DNA of 37,534 nucleotides, taken from NCBI GenBank assembly GCA_964554475.1, contig CAZKOT010000009.1, forward strand, positions 1 through 37,534. The letters run 5' to 3'. Made by a program: the position numbers and the translations under genes. The notes under the pieces are model-generated. The model was not told where the DNA came from, ran no database searches, and worked only from the letters and a program-made list of their open reading frames with translations. The DNA is from CAJKWP01 sp964554475 (GTDB taxonomy: Bacteria > Bacillota > Clostridia > Christensenellales > UBA1242). How positions within the stretch are numbered: the stretch's first letter is position 1; each line of letters opens with the position of its first letter. Below, in pieces: positions 27,123 through 35,269 of this stretch.

Positions 27123-27510
27123 CGTCACCACCTAATAATCCTGCAAGAACACCATTAATAAATGAAGAACTCTTTTCAGTGGAAAAAATTTTTGCAAGTT
27201 CAAGTGATTCATTTGTCGCAACTGAAATAGGAATATTTAAGTATTTAATTTCGCATAGTGCTAAAAAAATTAAAGCAATATCAATTTTGTAAACCCTGTC
27301 TAATTCATAACCAATTAGTTTTTCCTTTAATCTTTGGTTTAATTCATTTTTATTATTATTAAAAAAACTTACAATTTGCATTGCATATTCTATTTCATCA
27401 TTTGTAAATTTTTCCTCTTCAATAATTAATGAATTCAAATCAATTTCTTCTGTGGTAAAAAAAGAGGAATAAATATATTTAAAAGCAAGAATACGTGAAT
27501 TTCTTCTCAT
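27112..27510 (-). CDS. nusB: Transcription antitermination factor NusB
   Basis: NusB binds boxA RNA with NusE/S10 in rRNA antitermination. The 132-aa all-helical protein has the family features RRNSRILAFKYIYS, DRVYKIDIALIFLALCEIKYL and IPISVATNESLELAKIFSTEKSSSFINGVLAGL. Its ATG overlaps the asp23 stop as ATGA, and its 3' end overlaps xseA by 11 bases, so it is embedded in a tightly coupled operon. Confidence 0.95.
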   Translation of the reverse strand: MRRNSRILAFKYIYSSFFTTEEIDLNSLIIEEEKFTNDEIEYAMQIVSFFNNNKNELNQRLKEKLIGYELDRVYKIDIALIFLALCEIKYLNIPISVATNESLELAKIFSTEKSSSFINGVLAGLLGGDDGK

Positions 27511-27989
27511 TCTTTTTCTTCTTTTATTATTACTTTGTTTTCTTGAATTTTTATTGCTTTATTTGCTTTTTTATTTTCTAATTTTACTTTTTTATCTTCA
27601 ATTAGTTTAATATTTTTTTCTTCCAAAAATTCAACTCCAACAACATGCACATTGACCTTTGTAACTTTTACATCAACCATTGCAGAAATATTTGTTTTAA
27701 CATTCTCCTGAACTCTAAAAGCAACGTCTGGAACATTGTAACCGTTTACAATGATTAATGAAATATTCACAATCAAATTTCCATTTTTTGTAAATTTAAT
27801 TTCAACTCCAGGATTTTTTTTTGAAGAAAAAAAACTAAAAAAATTTCTTTTTCTTGCAACTAAAGAAGAAACACCACTTATTTCTAATGCCGCAAGAGAA
27901 ATAATTGAAAGAAGAATTTTTTTATTACACAAAAGCTGTCCTTTGTTTATAATTTCATGACACTCGCCTTTGATTTCACCTTTAACCAC
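27507..27989 (-). CDS. Asp23/Gls24 family envelope stress protein
   Basis: The 160-aa protein has the Asp23/Gls24 core: IISLAALEISGVSSLV, then a small beta-alpha domain with VEIKFTKNGNLIVNISLIIV, VPDVAFRVQENVKTNI and VKVTKVNVHVVGVEF. A lysine-rich tail of about 35 residues follows. Such proteins act at the envelope in Gram-positive bacteria and often sit between spoIIIA and nusB in clostridia, as here. Start is GTG with AAGGAG eight bases upstream; it is the first gene of the asp23-nusB-xseA-xseB operon. Confidence 0.9.
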   Translation of the reverse strand: MVKGEIKGECHEIINKGQLLCNKKILLSIISLAALEISGVSSLVARKRNFFSFFSSKKNPGVEIKFTKNGNLIVNISLIIVNGYNVPDVAFRVQENVKTNISAMVDVKVTKVNVHVVGVEFLEEKNIKLIEDKKVKLENKKANKAIKIQENKVIIKEEKE

Positions 27990-28019
27990 GAATTTAACTC
28001 CTTATTTTGATCTTGAATT

Positions 28020-28049
28020 AGTATAGCATAACTTAAATTTTTTTTGCAA
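28020..28049 (-). promoter_or_regulatory. Sigma-A promoter of asp23-nusB-xseA-xseB
   Basis: On the minus strand TTGCAA (28044-28049), an 18-base spacer ending TGC, and TATACT (28020-28025) give an extended -10 promoter 31 bases before the GTG of asp23. Confidence 0.65.
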
Positions 28050-28124
28050 TATTTATTTACAACATGAGTATAATTTCAATTAATAATTAAAGAGATTTCA
28101 ATATAATTCTTAAAAAAATTATTT

Positions 28125-28162
28125 ATAATAAAACTGCCTTTAATTAAAGACAGTTTTATTAT
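28125..28162. terminator. Near-perfect 38-base palindrome after spoIIIAH, probable terminator
   Basis: The outer arms at 28125-28136 and 28151-28162 are perfect complements, and the centre CTTTAATTAAAG is also palindromic, joined by one T-G pair on the minus strand. It lies between the spoIIIA operon and asp23. The 3' arm itself is T-rich but no clean T run follows. Confidence 0.55.
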
Positions 28163-28277
28163 ATATGAAATTTTTTTGAAGGAAATTAATGCTTAATAAT
28201 TATACAAACTATTATTTATTTTTTTTATAAGTGTTAATTAAATTTATTATTAAAATTATATTTTATTTAAAAATTTT

Positions 28278-28745
28278 TTAGCCCGATGGAATAACGGTTA
28301 TATAATCAATACTTGACCCAGTTTGTTCTTGAACAACTGAAACTATTTGTGCAACTTCTGCAGAGGTTAATTCTGTTGCCTTTACAATAACATTGATAAA
28401 ATTAGTTGTGTTCGTAACAATTACATCAGCAAAGCCTTTTGCTAAAATTAATCCTTCAATTGTTACCTCATCTTCAATTTGAGCAATAAGTTCTAAATAA
28501 TCATTTTCTGCTTTTGTTTTTGCTTCTGAACTTGATGTTTCACTTGCAATAATAGCTTCAAACATTGCTTTTTCCTGTGCTCTAGCGTCAGTTCGGTAAC
28601 TTCTGTAGGCATCAAAAAAATTTGCATATTGAGTGTTTGCGCCTGCATCAATTATTCTATTATTTAACATAATGTTTAAATATCCAGTAACCCCTAACAG
28701 AACAATCATTGCAACAAGCACTATAATTTTTGTTTTCTTTTTCAT
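28278..28745 (-). CDS. spoIIIAH: Stage III sporulation protein AH
   Basis: SpoIIIAH is the mother-cell channel protein that meets forespore SpoIIQ in the space between the two membranes. The 155-aa protein has an N-terminal membrane anchor (about 6-27, IIVLVAMIVLLGVTGYL), a helical stretch with DARAQEKAMFEAIIASE, and the C-terminal ring-forming domain of FliF/YscJ type (about 85-155). It is somewhat shorter than the Bacillus protein. AAGGAG precedes the ATG. It is the last gene of the cluster. Confidence 0.9.
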   Translation of the reverse strand: MKKKTKIIVLVAMIVLLGVTGYLNIMLNNRIIDAGANTQYANFFDAYRSYRTDARAQEKAMFEAIIASETSSSEAKTKAENDYLELIAQIEDEVTIEGLILAKGFADVIVTNTTNFINVIVKATELTSAEVAQIVSVVQEQTGSSIDYITVIPSG

Positions 28746-28785
28746 ATATTCTCCTTTTTATTTTGTATAACATTGTTTTTTAATT

Positions 28786-29205
28786 TCATTTATTGCCAAC
28801 TAATATTTCAATATTAGTAGTTGGTTCTGTTATGACTGTTTGAACTGCACGAAGTATATCTAATTTCACCTTGACGTTTTCAGCTCCACTACTAACAACA
28901 ATTACGCCTGTAATTTTTTCTTCTGAATCAAAATTAACAAAAACACTAACAGTCCCAGCTCCCTCTATATCGGAAAGAATTGATGAAAGGCGTTGTTCGA
29001 GTTGTGTTGCTTGCTGGCTTTCATTTGAACTTAGGAATGAAAATTTGTTTCCACTTGAAGAGAGAAAAATTAAGATAATTATAACAGCAAAAATTACAGC
29101 GATAACAATTTCAATATGTTTGATGTTTTTTATTTTTTGAAAACCTTTAATTTTATCAAACCATTTTGATTCTTTTTTGACCTCAATTTTTGCTTCTTCA
29201 TTCAT
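28786..29205 (-). CDS. spoIIIAG: Stage III sporulation protein AG
   Basis: SpoIIIAG forms a large ring in the mother-cell membrane as part of the feeding-tube channel. The 139-aa protein has a membrane helix (about 32-52, IEIVIAVIFAVIIILIFL) and a ring-building motif domain with LEQRLSSILSDIEGAGTVSV and ILRAVQTVITEPTTNIEILVG. I take the ATG at 29205 because it overlaps the spoIIIAF stop (ATGAATGA); a TTG at 29229 would add eight residues. GAGGAG lies about 13 bases upstream, rather far, so coupling probably matters. Confidence 0.88.
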   Translation of the reverse strand: MNEEAKIEVKKESKWFDKIKGFQKIKNIKHIEIVIAVIFAVIIILIFLSSSGNKFSFLSSNESQQATQLEQRLSSILSDIEGAGTVSVFVNFDSEEKITGVIVVSSGAENVKVKLDILRAVQTVITEPTTNIEILVGNK

Positions 29206-29683
29206 TAAAAACGATTTTCTCCTCTTCAATGTTAATAAATTTCTTTACGCAATCTTTTGTTACTTTCTTTATATTGATATGCTTGTTATTTTCATTAATG
29301 ACCAAATTTGATAAATCGACAAAAATATTTTTTATTTCCATTGGACTGGCAAAAACATCACCATTTACTGTAATTTGTATTTCGTTTAAATTTTGTAAAT
29401 TTAATTCATTTTCAATTTGATTTTCAAGTAAATTAAGTTTGTCTTTATTGATTTGAATAATAAAGTTTTTTTGAATTTCAATGCTTTGTGTTGCAAAAAT
29501 TTTTTCAATATCAAATTCTCTCCCAAACAATTTTGGAAAAGGAGCAACAATAACAAACACCATAAAAAATGCAAAAATTCCTCTAATATACTTACTTGTT
29601 TGTCCGGAGGGCAAAATGACATCAATTAAAACTGATAAAACACTAATACCAGCAATTGACAATAACCAACCTGAAATGCTCAT
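29198..29683 (-). CDS. spoIIIAF: Stage III sporulation protein AF
   Basis: SpoIIIAF is a channel component with two N-terminal membrane helices (about 5-25 and 35-50, with the ILPSGQTSKYIRGIFAFFM turn typical of the family) and a soluble domain. The product is 161 aa from the ATG at 29683, which has AAGGAG eight bases upstream; a GTG three codons earlier is possible. The 3' end overlaps spoIIIAG. Confidence 0.85.
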   Translation of the reverse strand: MSISGWLLSIAGISVLSVLIDVILPSGQTSKYIRGIFAFFMVFVIVAPFPKLFGREFDIEKIFATQSIEIQKNFIIQINKDKLNLLENQIENELNLQNLNEIQITVNGDVFASPMEIKNIFVDLSNLVINENNKHINIKKVTKDCVKKFINIEEEKIVFNE

Positions 29684-29698
29684 TGTTTCCACTCCTTT

Positions 29699-31120
29699 TT
29701 AAATAAAATTTGCAGTGCACATGACAAGTCCAACTATTAATAAAAACATAAACGAAACACCTACTAAAATTGCAATTAGCATCGACAGTGTTTTTGAAAT
29801 TCCAAAAAGAAAATTTGAAATTTTTCCATCTGAAAGAGGTTCAAGAATTGAAGCAACTAGTTTTAAAAGAAGACCAAATATTGCAATATGTAAAATTGGC
29901 ATGATTACTACAGAAAATAAAATTATTAATCCACAAAAACCAATAGCGTTTTTGATTAAAACTGAACTTGCAACAATAACATTAAAACCATCTGCTAAAT
30001 AATTGCCCAAAAAAGGAACATAACTTTTAATTGCAAATTTTGCCGTTTTTGCTGAAATTCCATCAATTGAGCCTGCGGTAATTCCTTGTATTGAAACAAA
30101 AGCAATAAAGATTGTAAATACACTTGCAGTAATCCATTTGAAAAGTGAATGGAAAAAGGAAGAAAATTTTTCAACTTTGACTGTTGTTGTAAGATTTGAA
30201 ATTATGACAAATACAAATGAAAAAATAAAAATAGGTACTAAAACTGCATTAAAAATGTGTAAAATCGTTCCTGATAAAAGTCCAATTGCTGGTTGATAAA
30301 TTCCCACCGAAGTATTGCCGCCGATAGCTGTTAGAAGTGTAAGAAGAATAGGGAAAATAACATCAATTAATTCTTTAACAAATGAAAGAGTGGTTGATGT
30401 GAATGAAATTAATTGAACAATTGAACTTGAAACTAAAATAATAATCATTCCGTAACAAATGAAATGTATAACATCTCCAACACCTTTTCCACTCTTATCT
30501 CCAAGTCTAAACTGACCCAACATACCTGAAAGAATCCCAATTGCTAGTATAGTCGCCATAAGGGGAAGCATTTGAAGAATTTCTTCTAAGATAAGATTAA
30601 TAACAGTATGCCAAATATCTTCACCTAAAATTTTAAAATCACCAGAAATTATTTGTTTTACTTTTTCACTAAATGAACTGTCTCCAAAAATTTTGCTTCC
30701 AAGTATTTCCAGTCTTTCTAAAAGTTGTTCAACGCTATTAAAATCTAGTCTGTTTATTTGCTCTTCAACATTATTTTCAATTTCAATTTCAACATCATTT
30801 TGCACTTCTTCAGCCAACACTTCACCCTTATATGAAATAAATGAAGAAATTAAGAGAATAACAAAAATAAACAATATTATTTTTTTAAAAGAAAAATTTT
30901 TGAAGCATAAAAAATGATTAAAACATGATTTATGCTTTATATGTAAATCATCTTTAAAAGTTTTGCTTTTTTCATTAAATTTTGAATAGTTTGATTTTAA
31001 AAAAATATTTTTTTGATTAAAAAAATTTGATTTTAAAAAATGAACTGTAAAAAAATTGTAAATTTTTTTAAATATATTTACATTCTTAAAATTTTTTTCT
31101 ACTTTAGGTTTTTTTTTCAT
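29699..31120 (-). CDS. spoIIIAE: Stage III sporulation protein AE with a long N-terminal extension
   Basis: SpoIIIAE is the large polytopic membrane protein of the SpoIIIA channel. The 473-aa protein has a hydrophobic signal-like segment at about 81-96, a soluble region with EEQINRLDFNSVEQLLERLE, and seven or so membrane helices from about 185 to the end, including the family segment GGNTSVGIYQPAIGLLSGTI. The start overlaps the spoIIIAD stop as ATGA, so it is well supported. That leaves about 80 basic and aromatic residues ahead of the signal segment, whereas the Bacillus protein starts with the signal. It is the most unusual member of this cluster. Confidence 0.9.
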   Translation of the reverse strand: MKKKPKVEKNFKNVNIFKKIYNFFTVHFLKSNFFNQKNIFLKSNYSKFNEKSKTFKDDLHIKHKSCFNHFLCFKNFSFKKIILFIFVILLISSFISYKGEVLAEEVQNDVEIEIENNVEEQINRLDFNSVEQLLERLEILGSKIFGDSSFSEKVKQIISGDFKILGEDIWHTVINLILEEILQMLPLMATILAIGILSGMLGQFRLGDKSGKGVGDVIHFICYGMIIILVSSSIVQLISFTSTTLSFVKELIDVIFPILLTLLTAIGGNTSVGIYQPAIGLLSGTILHIFNAVLVPIFIFSFVFVIISNLTTTVKVEKFSSFFHSLFKWITASVFTIFIAFVSIQGITAGSIDGISAKTAKFAIKSYVPFLGNYLADGFNVIVASSVLIKNAIGFCGLIILFSVVIMPILHIAIFGLLLKLVASILEPLSDGKISNFLFGISKTLSMLIAILVGVSFMFLLIVGLVMCTANFI

Positions 31121-31503
31121 GGCAATAACCCCACGATAATTTCAATTAAATTTGAAATAATAGGCAATGCCATAACAAAAATTAAAACTTTTCCTGCAAG
31201 TAAAATTTTATCTCCTAGTCCGCTCATTCCTGAATCTGTGCAAACATTTGCTGTAAATTCTGTTAAATAACCTACTCCAATTATTTTTAAAATCACTGTA
31301 AAAAGTGTAAGACTTAAACCTGTTTTAGAAATTAAAATTTGAAATGTTCCAATAATTTGACCTAAGTAATCAATTGTCATTAAAAGAATAATAACGCCCC
31401 CGCACAAACCAACCAAAATAGAAATTTCTTGCTTGACTTGTTTTAAAATTAGAGAAGCTATACATGTTATAAGTCCTATTCCGACAATTTTTAAAATCTC
31501 CAC
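31117..31503 (-). CDS. spoIIIAD: Stage III sporulation protein AD
   Basis: SpoIIIAD is a small polytopic membrane protein of the channel. The 128-aa product has about four hydrophobic segments and the family stretch LTEFTANVCTDSGMSGLGDKILLAGKV. The start is GTG with GGTGAGG just upstream. A 150-base gap separates it from spoIIIAC, unusual because the rest of the cluster is tightly packed. Its TGA stop overlaps the ATG of spoIIIAE. Confidence 0.9.
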   Translation of the reverse strand: MEILKIVGIGLITCIASLILKQVKQEISILVGLCGGVIILLMTIDYLGQIIGTFQILISKTGLSLTLFTVILKIIGVGYLTEFTANVCTDSGMSGLGDKILLAGKVLIFVMALPIISNLIEIIVGLLP

Positions 31504-31653
31504 TTGACCTCACCAATATTAAAGTTGTGAAACTATACAATAAATTTTGTAATTAAAACCTCCATTGAAAATTCAAATTTTAATATAAAAATTGCTTTTT
31601 CTTGATTTTAGTTTTAAATTTCTTCATTTTGAATTTATTTAAATTTAGATAAT

Positions 31654-31848
31654 CTAAATATTAAATAAGTTCCTTACTGCACCGAAAAGTGAAGAAATTA
31701 AATCAATAATCATAAACAAAACAACAATAACTCCAGCAAGAGTTGTTAACATTGCAATGTCATCTTTTTGACTTAGTTTCAAAATTTGTGAAACAATTGC
31801 GGTTAAAATTCCCACTGCAGCGATTTTTAAAATTATTTCAACACCCAT
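31654..31848 (-). CDS. spoIIIAC: Stage III sporulation protein AC
   Basis: This is a very small membrane protein of the channel with two hydrophobic segments (about 3-23 and 33-53). The product is 64 aa from the ATG at 31848, which follows GGAGG; the family is about 65-68 aa. A TTG at 31866 would lie within the end of spoIIIAB and is unlikely. It is paralogous to the first part of SpoIIIAD. Confidence 0.88.
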   Translation of the reverse strand: MGVEIILKIAAVGILTAIVSQILKLSQKDDIAMLTTLAGVIVVLFMIIDLISSLFGAVRNLFNI

Positions 31849-31858
31849 AATTCCTCCA

Positions 31859-32347
31859 TTATGCAAGAATTAAACCTATAAGTGCTCCAACAATAATGCC
31901 TAATTTAACATAAAGCGAAGCATATTTTTTTTTCTCTTCGTCACATTGTTTTTCAAAACTATTAAATGCTTTTTGAAAACCTTCAATTTGTTTTGTTTGT
32001 CCCGAAACGTCAAAATGACCGAGTGATTTAAAAAATTGTCCAATAGTATCTTTTTCTTCTGTTTTTAAAATTTTAATTTTTTCAAAAAGTTTCTCCTCGG
32101 AAAAAATTTTTTGTTCTAAACAACTCAAAAAATTATTTATTAATTTTTTTAATTCTTTGGATTTTGTTTCAAAACTCACAAAAATTAATCCGAGTTTTTC
32201 TTTTGTAAAATTTATTTCAAGTTTTAATTTTTCTAAAAGTAGATTCATTTCTTTCCAAAACAAAGCACGATTAATGTAATATTTTGCAAAACCGTAACCA
32301 ACATATGTGCATAAACCAATTAGGATTAAAATCAAAAAAATTTTCAT
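31859..32347 (-). CDS. spoIIIAB: Stage III sporulation protein AB
   Basis: SpoIIIAB resembles GspF-type pilus/secretion platform proteins and works with the ATPase SpoIIIAA. The 162-aa protein has an N-terminal membrane helix (2-20), a helical cytoplasmic region, and a C-terminal membrane helix (about 143-161). Its Shine-Dalgarno GGAG overlaps the end of spoIIIAA, one base away from its stop. Confidence 0.88.
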   Translation of the reverse strand: MKIFLILILIGLCTYVGYGFAKYYINRALFWKEMNLLLEKLKLEINFTKEKLGLIFVSFETKSKELKKLINNFLSCLEQKIFSEEKLFEKIKILKTEEKDTIGQFFKSLGHFDVSGQTKQIEGFQKAFNSFEKQCDEEKKKYASLYVKLGIIVGALIGLILA

Positions 32348-32348
32348 T

Positions 32349-33260
32349 TTAACTCCACGAAGAAATTTTTATAAGGTTTTCATTGAAAACACCTTCAAGA
32401 GTTCCCGGACCATGTTTTGAAGAAAGTATTACAAATCTTGAAAAATATTTTGAAAGCAACAATTCTTTAAAACCAACTTTGTTTTTTAAATCTTCCACTC
32501 CTGATGCATGAACTGTTGCAACAACACTAACCCCGCAATTCATAGCATATTTTAATGCATCAATATCTTCTTCAAATCCCAATTCATCCGTTACAATTAA
32601 ATTTGGTGACATTGCTCTAATACCGTTTTCAAAGCCTAATTTTTTTGTTGTAAAAGAAAGAACATCTGCAAATTTTCCTAAGTCCATTTGCCCCCCACCT
32701 GAAATTTCACCTCGTTCGTCAAGAACCAAAATATTTAAACAAAAATTTTTGTCAGCGAGTTGAAAAACAAAATCACGAATAAAAGTTGTTTTTCCACAAC
32801 CAGGAGGAGAAACTATCAAAGTATTACGAACATTATACTCTCCAACTAGTTGTGAGAAAACGTTAAGAGAGCAATTCCTAACTTCATGCGGAATTCGTAT
32901 GTTTAAACTTGAGAAATTTGTTATTGTTAAAATTTGTCCATGTTCACTAACAACATTACCGCAAAGACCAATCCTAATGCCACCTTCAACAATCAAAAAA
33001 CCTTTTTTAATTTGTTCATTAACCGCATAAATTGAATTTCCGCTTGCTGTAAAAATAATGTTTTCGACTTCTTCTTTGTTTAAAATAAATGATTTTTCAA
33101 TTGAGGTTGTAACACCCTGTGCACAAAGAAAGTAGGGCTGCCCACCAATAAAAACAACAATAGGCTGATTTGCTCTAATGCGAATTTCATTTAACTGACT
33201 ATAATTCAATTTTGTGTCGATTGCGTTGAAAATTTCGAGCGGAAGAATTTTGCCGAGCAT
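32349..33260 (-). CDS. spoIIIAA: Stage III sporulation protein AA (ATPase)
   Basis: SpoIIIAA is the ATPase of the SpoIIIA channel, related to secretion ATPases. The 303-aa protein has Walker A SPPGCGKTT (about 151-159), Walker B LVLDERGEISG (about 178-188), and the family segment VTDELGFEEDIDALKYA. The start at 33260 is chosen because GAGG lies six bases upstream and MLGKILP resembles the family start; an ATG four codons earlier overlaps that site. It is the first gene of the cluster. In known spore formers this operon is read by the mother-cell factor sigma-E; I could not identify a convincing sigma-E promoter here. Confidence 0.93.
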   Translation of the reverse strand: MLGKILPLEIFNAIDTKLNYSQLNEIRIRANQPIVVFIGGQPYFLCAQGVTTSIEKSFILNKEEVENIIFTASGNSIYAVNEQIKKGFLIVEGGIRIGLCGNVVSEHGQILTITNFSSLNIRIPHEVRNCSLNVFSQLVGEYNVRNTLIVSPPGCGKTTFIRDFVFQLADKNFCLNILVLDERGEISGGGQMDLGKFADVLSFTTKKLGFENGIRAMSPNLIVTDELGFEEDIDALKYAMNCGVSVVATVHASGVEDLKNKVGFKELLLSKYFSRFVILSSKHGPGTLEGVFNENLIKISSWS

Positions 33261-33304
33261 TGAATACCTCATGTAAAAAAAATGATTAATTTAAAAAAAT
33301 ATCT

Positions 33305-33345
33305 TGAAACAATAAATTTGTAATTTTCATTGTGTTATTGTTTCA
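33305..33345. repeat. 11-base inverted repeat upstream of spoIIIAA
   Basis: TGAAACAATAA (33305-33315) and its exact complement TTATTGTTTCA (33335-33345) are separated by 19 bases, between the divergent spoIIIAA and the small plus-strand gene. It may be an operator or a leader stem-loop of the spoIIIA message. Confidence 0.5.
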
Positions 33346-33413
33346 TTTATTTATATTAAAAAAAAATGTCCCAAATACTAAAGCGACATTTAAACCAGTT
33401 TTTCGCATTCAAT

Positions 33414-33442
33414 TTGACATTTAAATTATTATTATTTAAAAT
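33414..33442 (+). promoter_or_regulatory. Promoter of the small gene at 33461
   Basis: A perfect TTGACA (33414-33419), a 17-base spacer and TAAAAT (33437-33442) lie just upstream. The decamer GACATTTAAA overlaps the -35 (33416-33425) and recurs at 33385-33394, so it may be a regulatory repeat. Confidence 0.6.
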
Positions 33443-33460
33443 TATAATAAGGAGATTAAT

Positions 33461-33715
33461 ATGATTACTTTTGATTTAATACAAAGAGCAAAAAAACAAA
33501 TAATTGAATCATTTAAAAAACAACCATCACAAGAGATAAAAGAAAAGTGTGCAAAATGCTTACAATTGCTTGATGACCTTTATAAAAGGAAAATTAGCGA
33601 GGCTGAATTTTCAAAAGAATTTGATAAGTATTATAAATTTGCGACTTGGAAAACTATGAAATTAAATTTGACCTCAAATAAAACTCAAGAAAAAATAATT
33701 GCTCGCACAAAATAA
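33461..33715 (+). CDS. Small protein of unknown function
   Basis: I do not recognise this 84-aa protein. It is charged and predicted mostly helical, with one CAKC pair (about residues 30-33) and an aromatic stretch FDKYYKFATW. There is no signal peptide or membrane segment. It looks real: AAGGAG stands six bases before the ATG and a good promoter lies upstream. It is transcribed alone and converges on the carboxypeptidase gene, five bases apart. Confidence 0.7.
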   Translation: MITFDLIQRAKKQIIESFKKQPSQEIKEKCAKCLQLLDDLYKRKISEAEFSKEFDKYYKFATWKTMKLNLTSNKTQEKIIARTK

Positions 33716-33720
33716 ATTTT

Positions 33721-34869
33721 TTACCATTCTTCAACAATATCTTTTAAATCTTCTAAAAAATCCGAGGAACGAACTTCATCGGTTGTATATATGTCTTCTT
33801 CAAATAATATTATATCGTTTAATTTTATTGCAATCTTTCCAACGATTTGCTCTTTTTTTATTGGCGCTTTCAAAATTTGTGGCAAATCATATTCATAAGT
33901 TATATTAATTTGTTCTTCTTTTAAAAGAGGATAAAAAAATCCTTTCTTAGTAAAAATTTTTACTTCTTTTTCTCTTCCATTCTCAACTTCAATTTTTCGC
34001 TCGTAAAAATATGGTGGTAAAAGTTCAATATTTTCAAAAAATTTAAATCCTAAATCAAGTAAATTAGCACATTCTTCAAACATAGGTCCGCAATTTAGAA
34101 CTACACTTATCAATTTCATATTGTTTTTTTCTGCGGAAGCAACCAAACATCTTCCAGCATTATCAGTAAAGCCAATTTTAACACCCGTGCAACCCTCATA
34201 GCAATTTAGCAATCTATTTTTATTACGTAAAACTCTAATATCACCCTGGTCTCCACCAGCACCTTTAATTTTATATGTTACATTTTTTACAATTTCACAA
34301 AACAACGGATATTTCATAGCCTCAGCTGTTATTATTGCCAAGTCATAAGCAGTTGTAAAATGTCCTTCCTCATCTAATCCATGTGCATTTTTAAAATTTG
34401 AATTTAAAGCTCCTATAGATTTTGCGTCCTCATTCATTATATTCGCAAAACAATCCATATCTTTGCATAAACGGTATGCTAATGCACATGCGGCATCATT
34501 GCCAGAATTTAAAAGCATTCCATAAAGCAAATCTTTAACGCATAAAATTTCTCCTTTACGTAAATAAATGCTTGTTCCTTCAATACCTATTGCACGATTG
34601 TCAACTTTAAATTCTTCATCAAGATTTTTAATATGTTTTAAAATAGTTAATGCTGTCATTATTTTTGTTGTACTTGCCATAGGTAATTTTTTATCCTTGT
34701 CTTTTTCAAGAAATACTCTTTTGCTTTCTGCTTCAATTAAAACCATTCCTTTACTTTGACTTTCATATTTTAATGTCTCATTTTTCATATTATTATTTGA
34801 AAAACCAAAAGAAAAAAAAGTAAATAGAAAAAGTAAAATTACAGTTAAAAATTTAAGATTTTTTTTCAT
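33721..34869 (-). CDS. D-alanyl-D-alanine carboxypeptidase (S11, DacB/DacF-like)
   Basis: This penicillin-binding protein trims the last D-Ala from peptidoglycan stem peptides; the context with ytfJ suggests a sporulation-related one. The 382-aa protein has an N-terminal signal peptide (about 1-25), the SxxK motif Ser66-Thr-Thr-Lys69, SxN at Ser122-Gly-Asn124, and the third motif at Lys231-Ile-Gly233, where Thr is usual (KTG). A C-terminal beta-rich domain follows from about residue 285. No clear amphipathic anchor is seen. GGAG lies nine bases before the ATG, which overlaps ytfJ by 17 bases. Confidence 0.92.
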   Translation of the reverse strand: MKKNLKFLTVILLFLFTFFSFGFSNNNMKNETLKYESQSKGMVLIEAESKRVFLEKDKDKKLPMASTTKIMTALTILKHIKNLDEEFKVDNRAIGIEGTSIYLRKGEILCVKDLLYGMLLNSGNDAACALAYRLCKDMDCFANIMNEDAKSIGALNSNFKNAHGLDEEGHFTTAYDLAIITAEAMKYPLFCEIVKNVTYKIKGAGGDQGDIRVLRNKNRLLNCYEGCTGVKIGFTDNAGRCLVASAEKNNMKLISVVLNCGPMFEECANLLDLGFKFFENIELLPPYFYERKIEVENGREKEVKIFTKKGFFYPLLKEEQINITYEYDLPQILKAPIKKEQIVGKIAIKLNDIILFEEDIYTTDEVRSSDFLEDLKDIVEEW

Positions 34870-35269
34870 CTTTTAATTCTCCGTTATTTTCATTATTAGG
34901 TATTTTAGACAATATTGTATTAATAAATCTTAGCATTTCGTTAAAAGCTGATTTATTACTGTCAATATCAATATATTTAACCTCGCCATCAGTTTCAATT
35001 AAAAAACCTACAGGCGAAACACTTACTCCTCCTGCACTTCCACCCGCCATTGGATAACGGTTTGCAACTCTACGTTCGGAATAATCTGAATATTCGCCTC
35101 CTCCAACAACAAAACCTACACTAACTCGTGAAATGGGAATAATTATACTCCCACTTGGTGAAACAACGGGGTCACCAACAATTGTGTTTACATCAATTAA
35201 TTTTTTTATGCGTTCAATACTTGAGTCAAGCAGACTTTCTACGCAATTTTTGTTTTCTGTTTCTTTCAT
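34853..35269 (-). CDS. ytfJ: Sporulation protein YtfJ/GerW
   Basis: GerW (YtfJ) is needed for normal germination of spores in Bacillus. The 138-aa protein has the family core TIVGDPVVSPSGSIIIPISR, VSVGFVVGGGEY, a glycine-rich AGGSAGGVSVSPVGFL and an I/V-rich end. GGAGG lies about ten bases upstream. It overlaps the DUF2953 gene by 44 bases and the carboxypeptidase gene by 17, giving a compact three-gene unit. Confidence 0.92.
   Translation of the reverse strand: MKETENKNCVESLLDSSIERIKKLIDVNTIVGDPVVSPSGSIIIPISRVSVGFVVGGGEYSDYSERRVANRYPMAGGSAGGVSVSPVGFLIETDGEVKYIDIDSNKSAFNEMLRFINTILSKIPNNENNGELKDEKKS

Noticed and set aside
31565..31612. A 15-codon ORF between spoIIIAC and spoIIIAD
   Set aside because: It has no ribosome-binding site and consists mostly of Lys and Phe codons, as expected by chance in AT-rich sequence.
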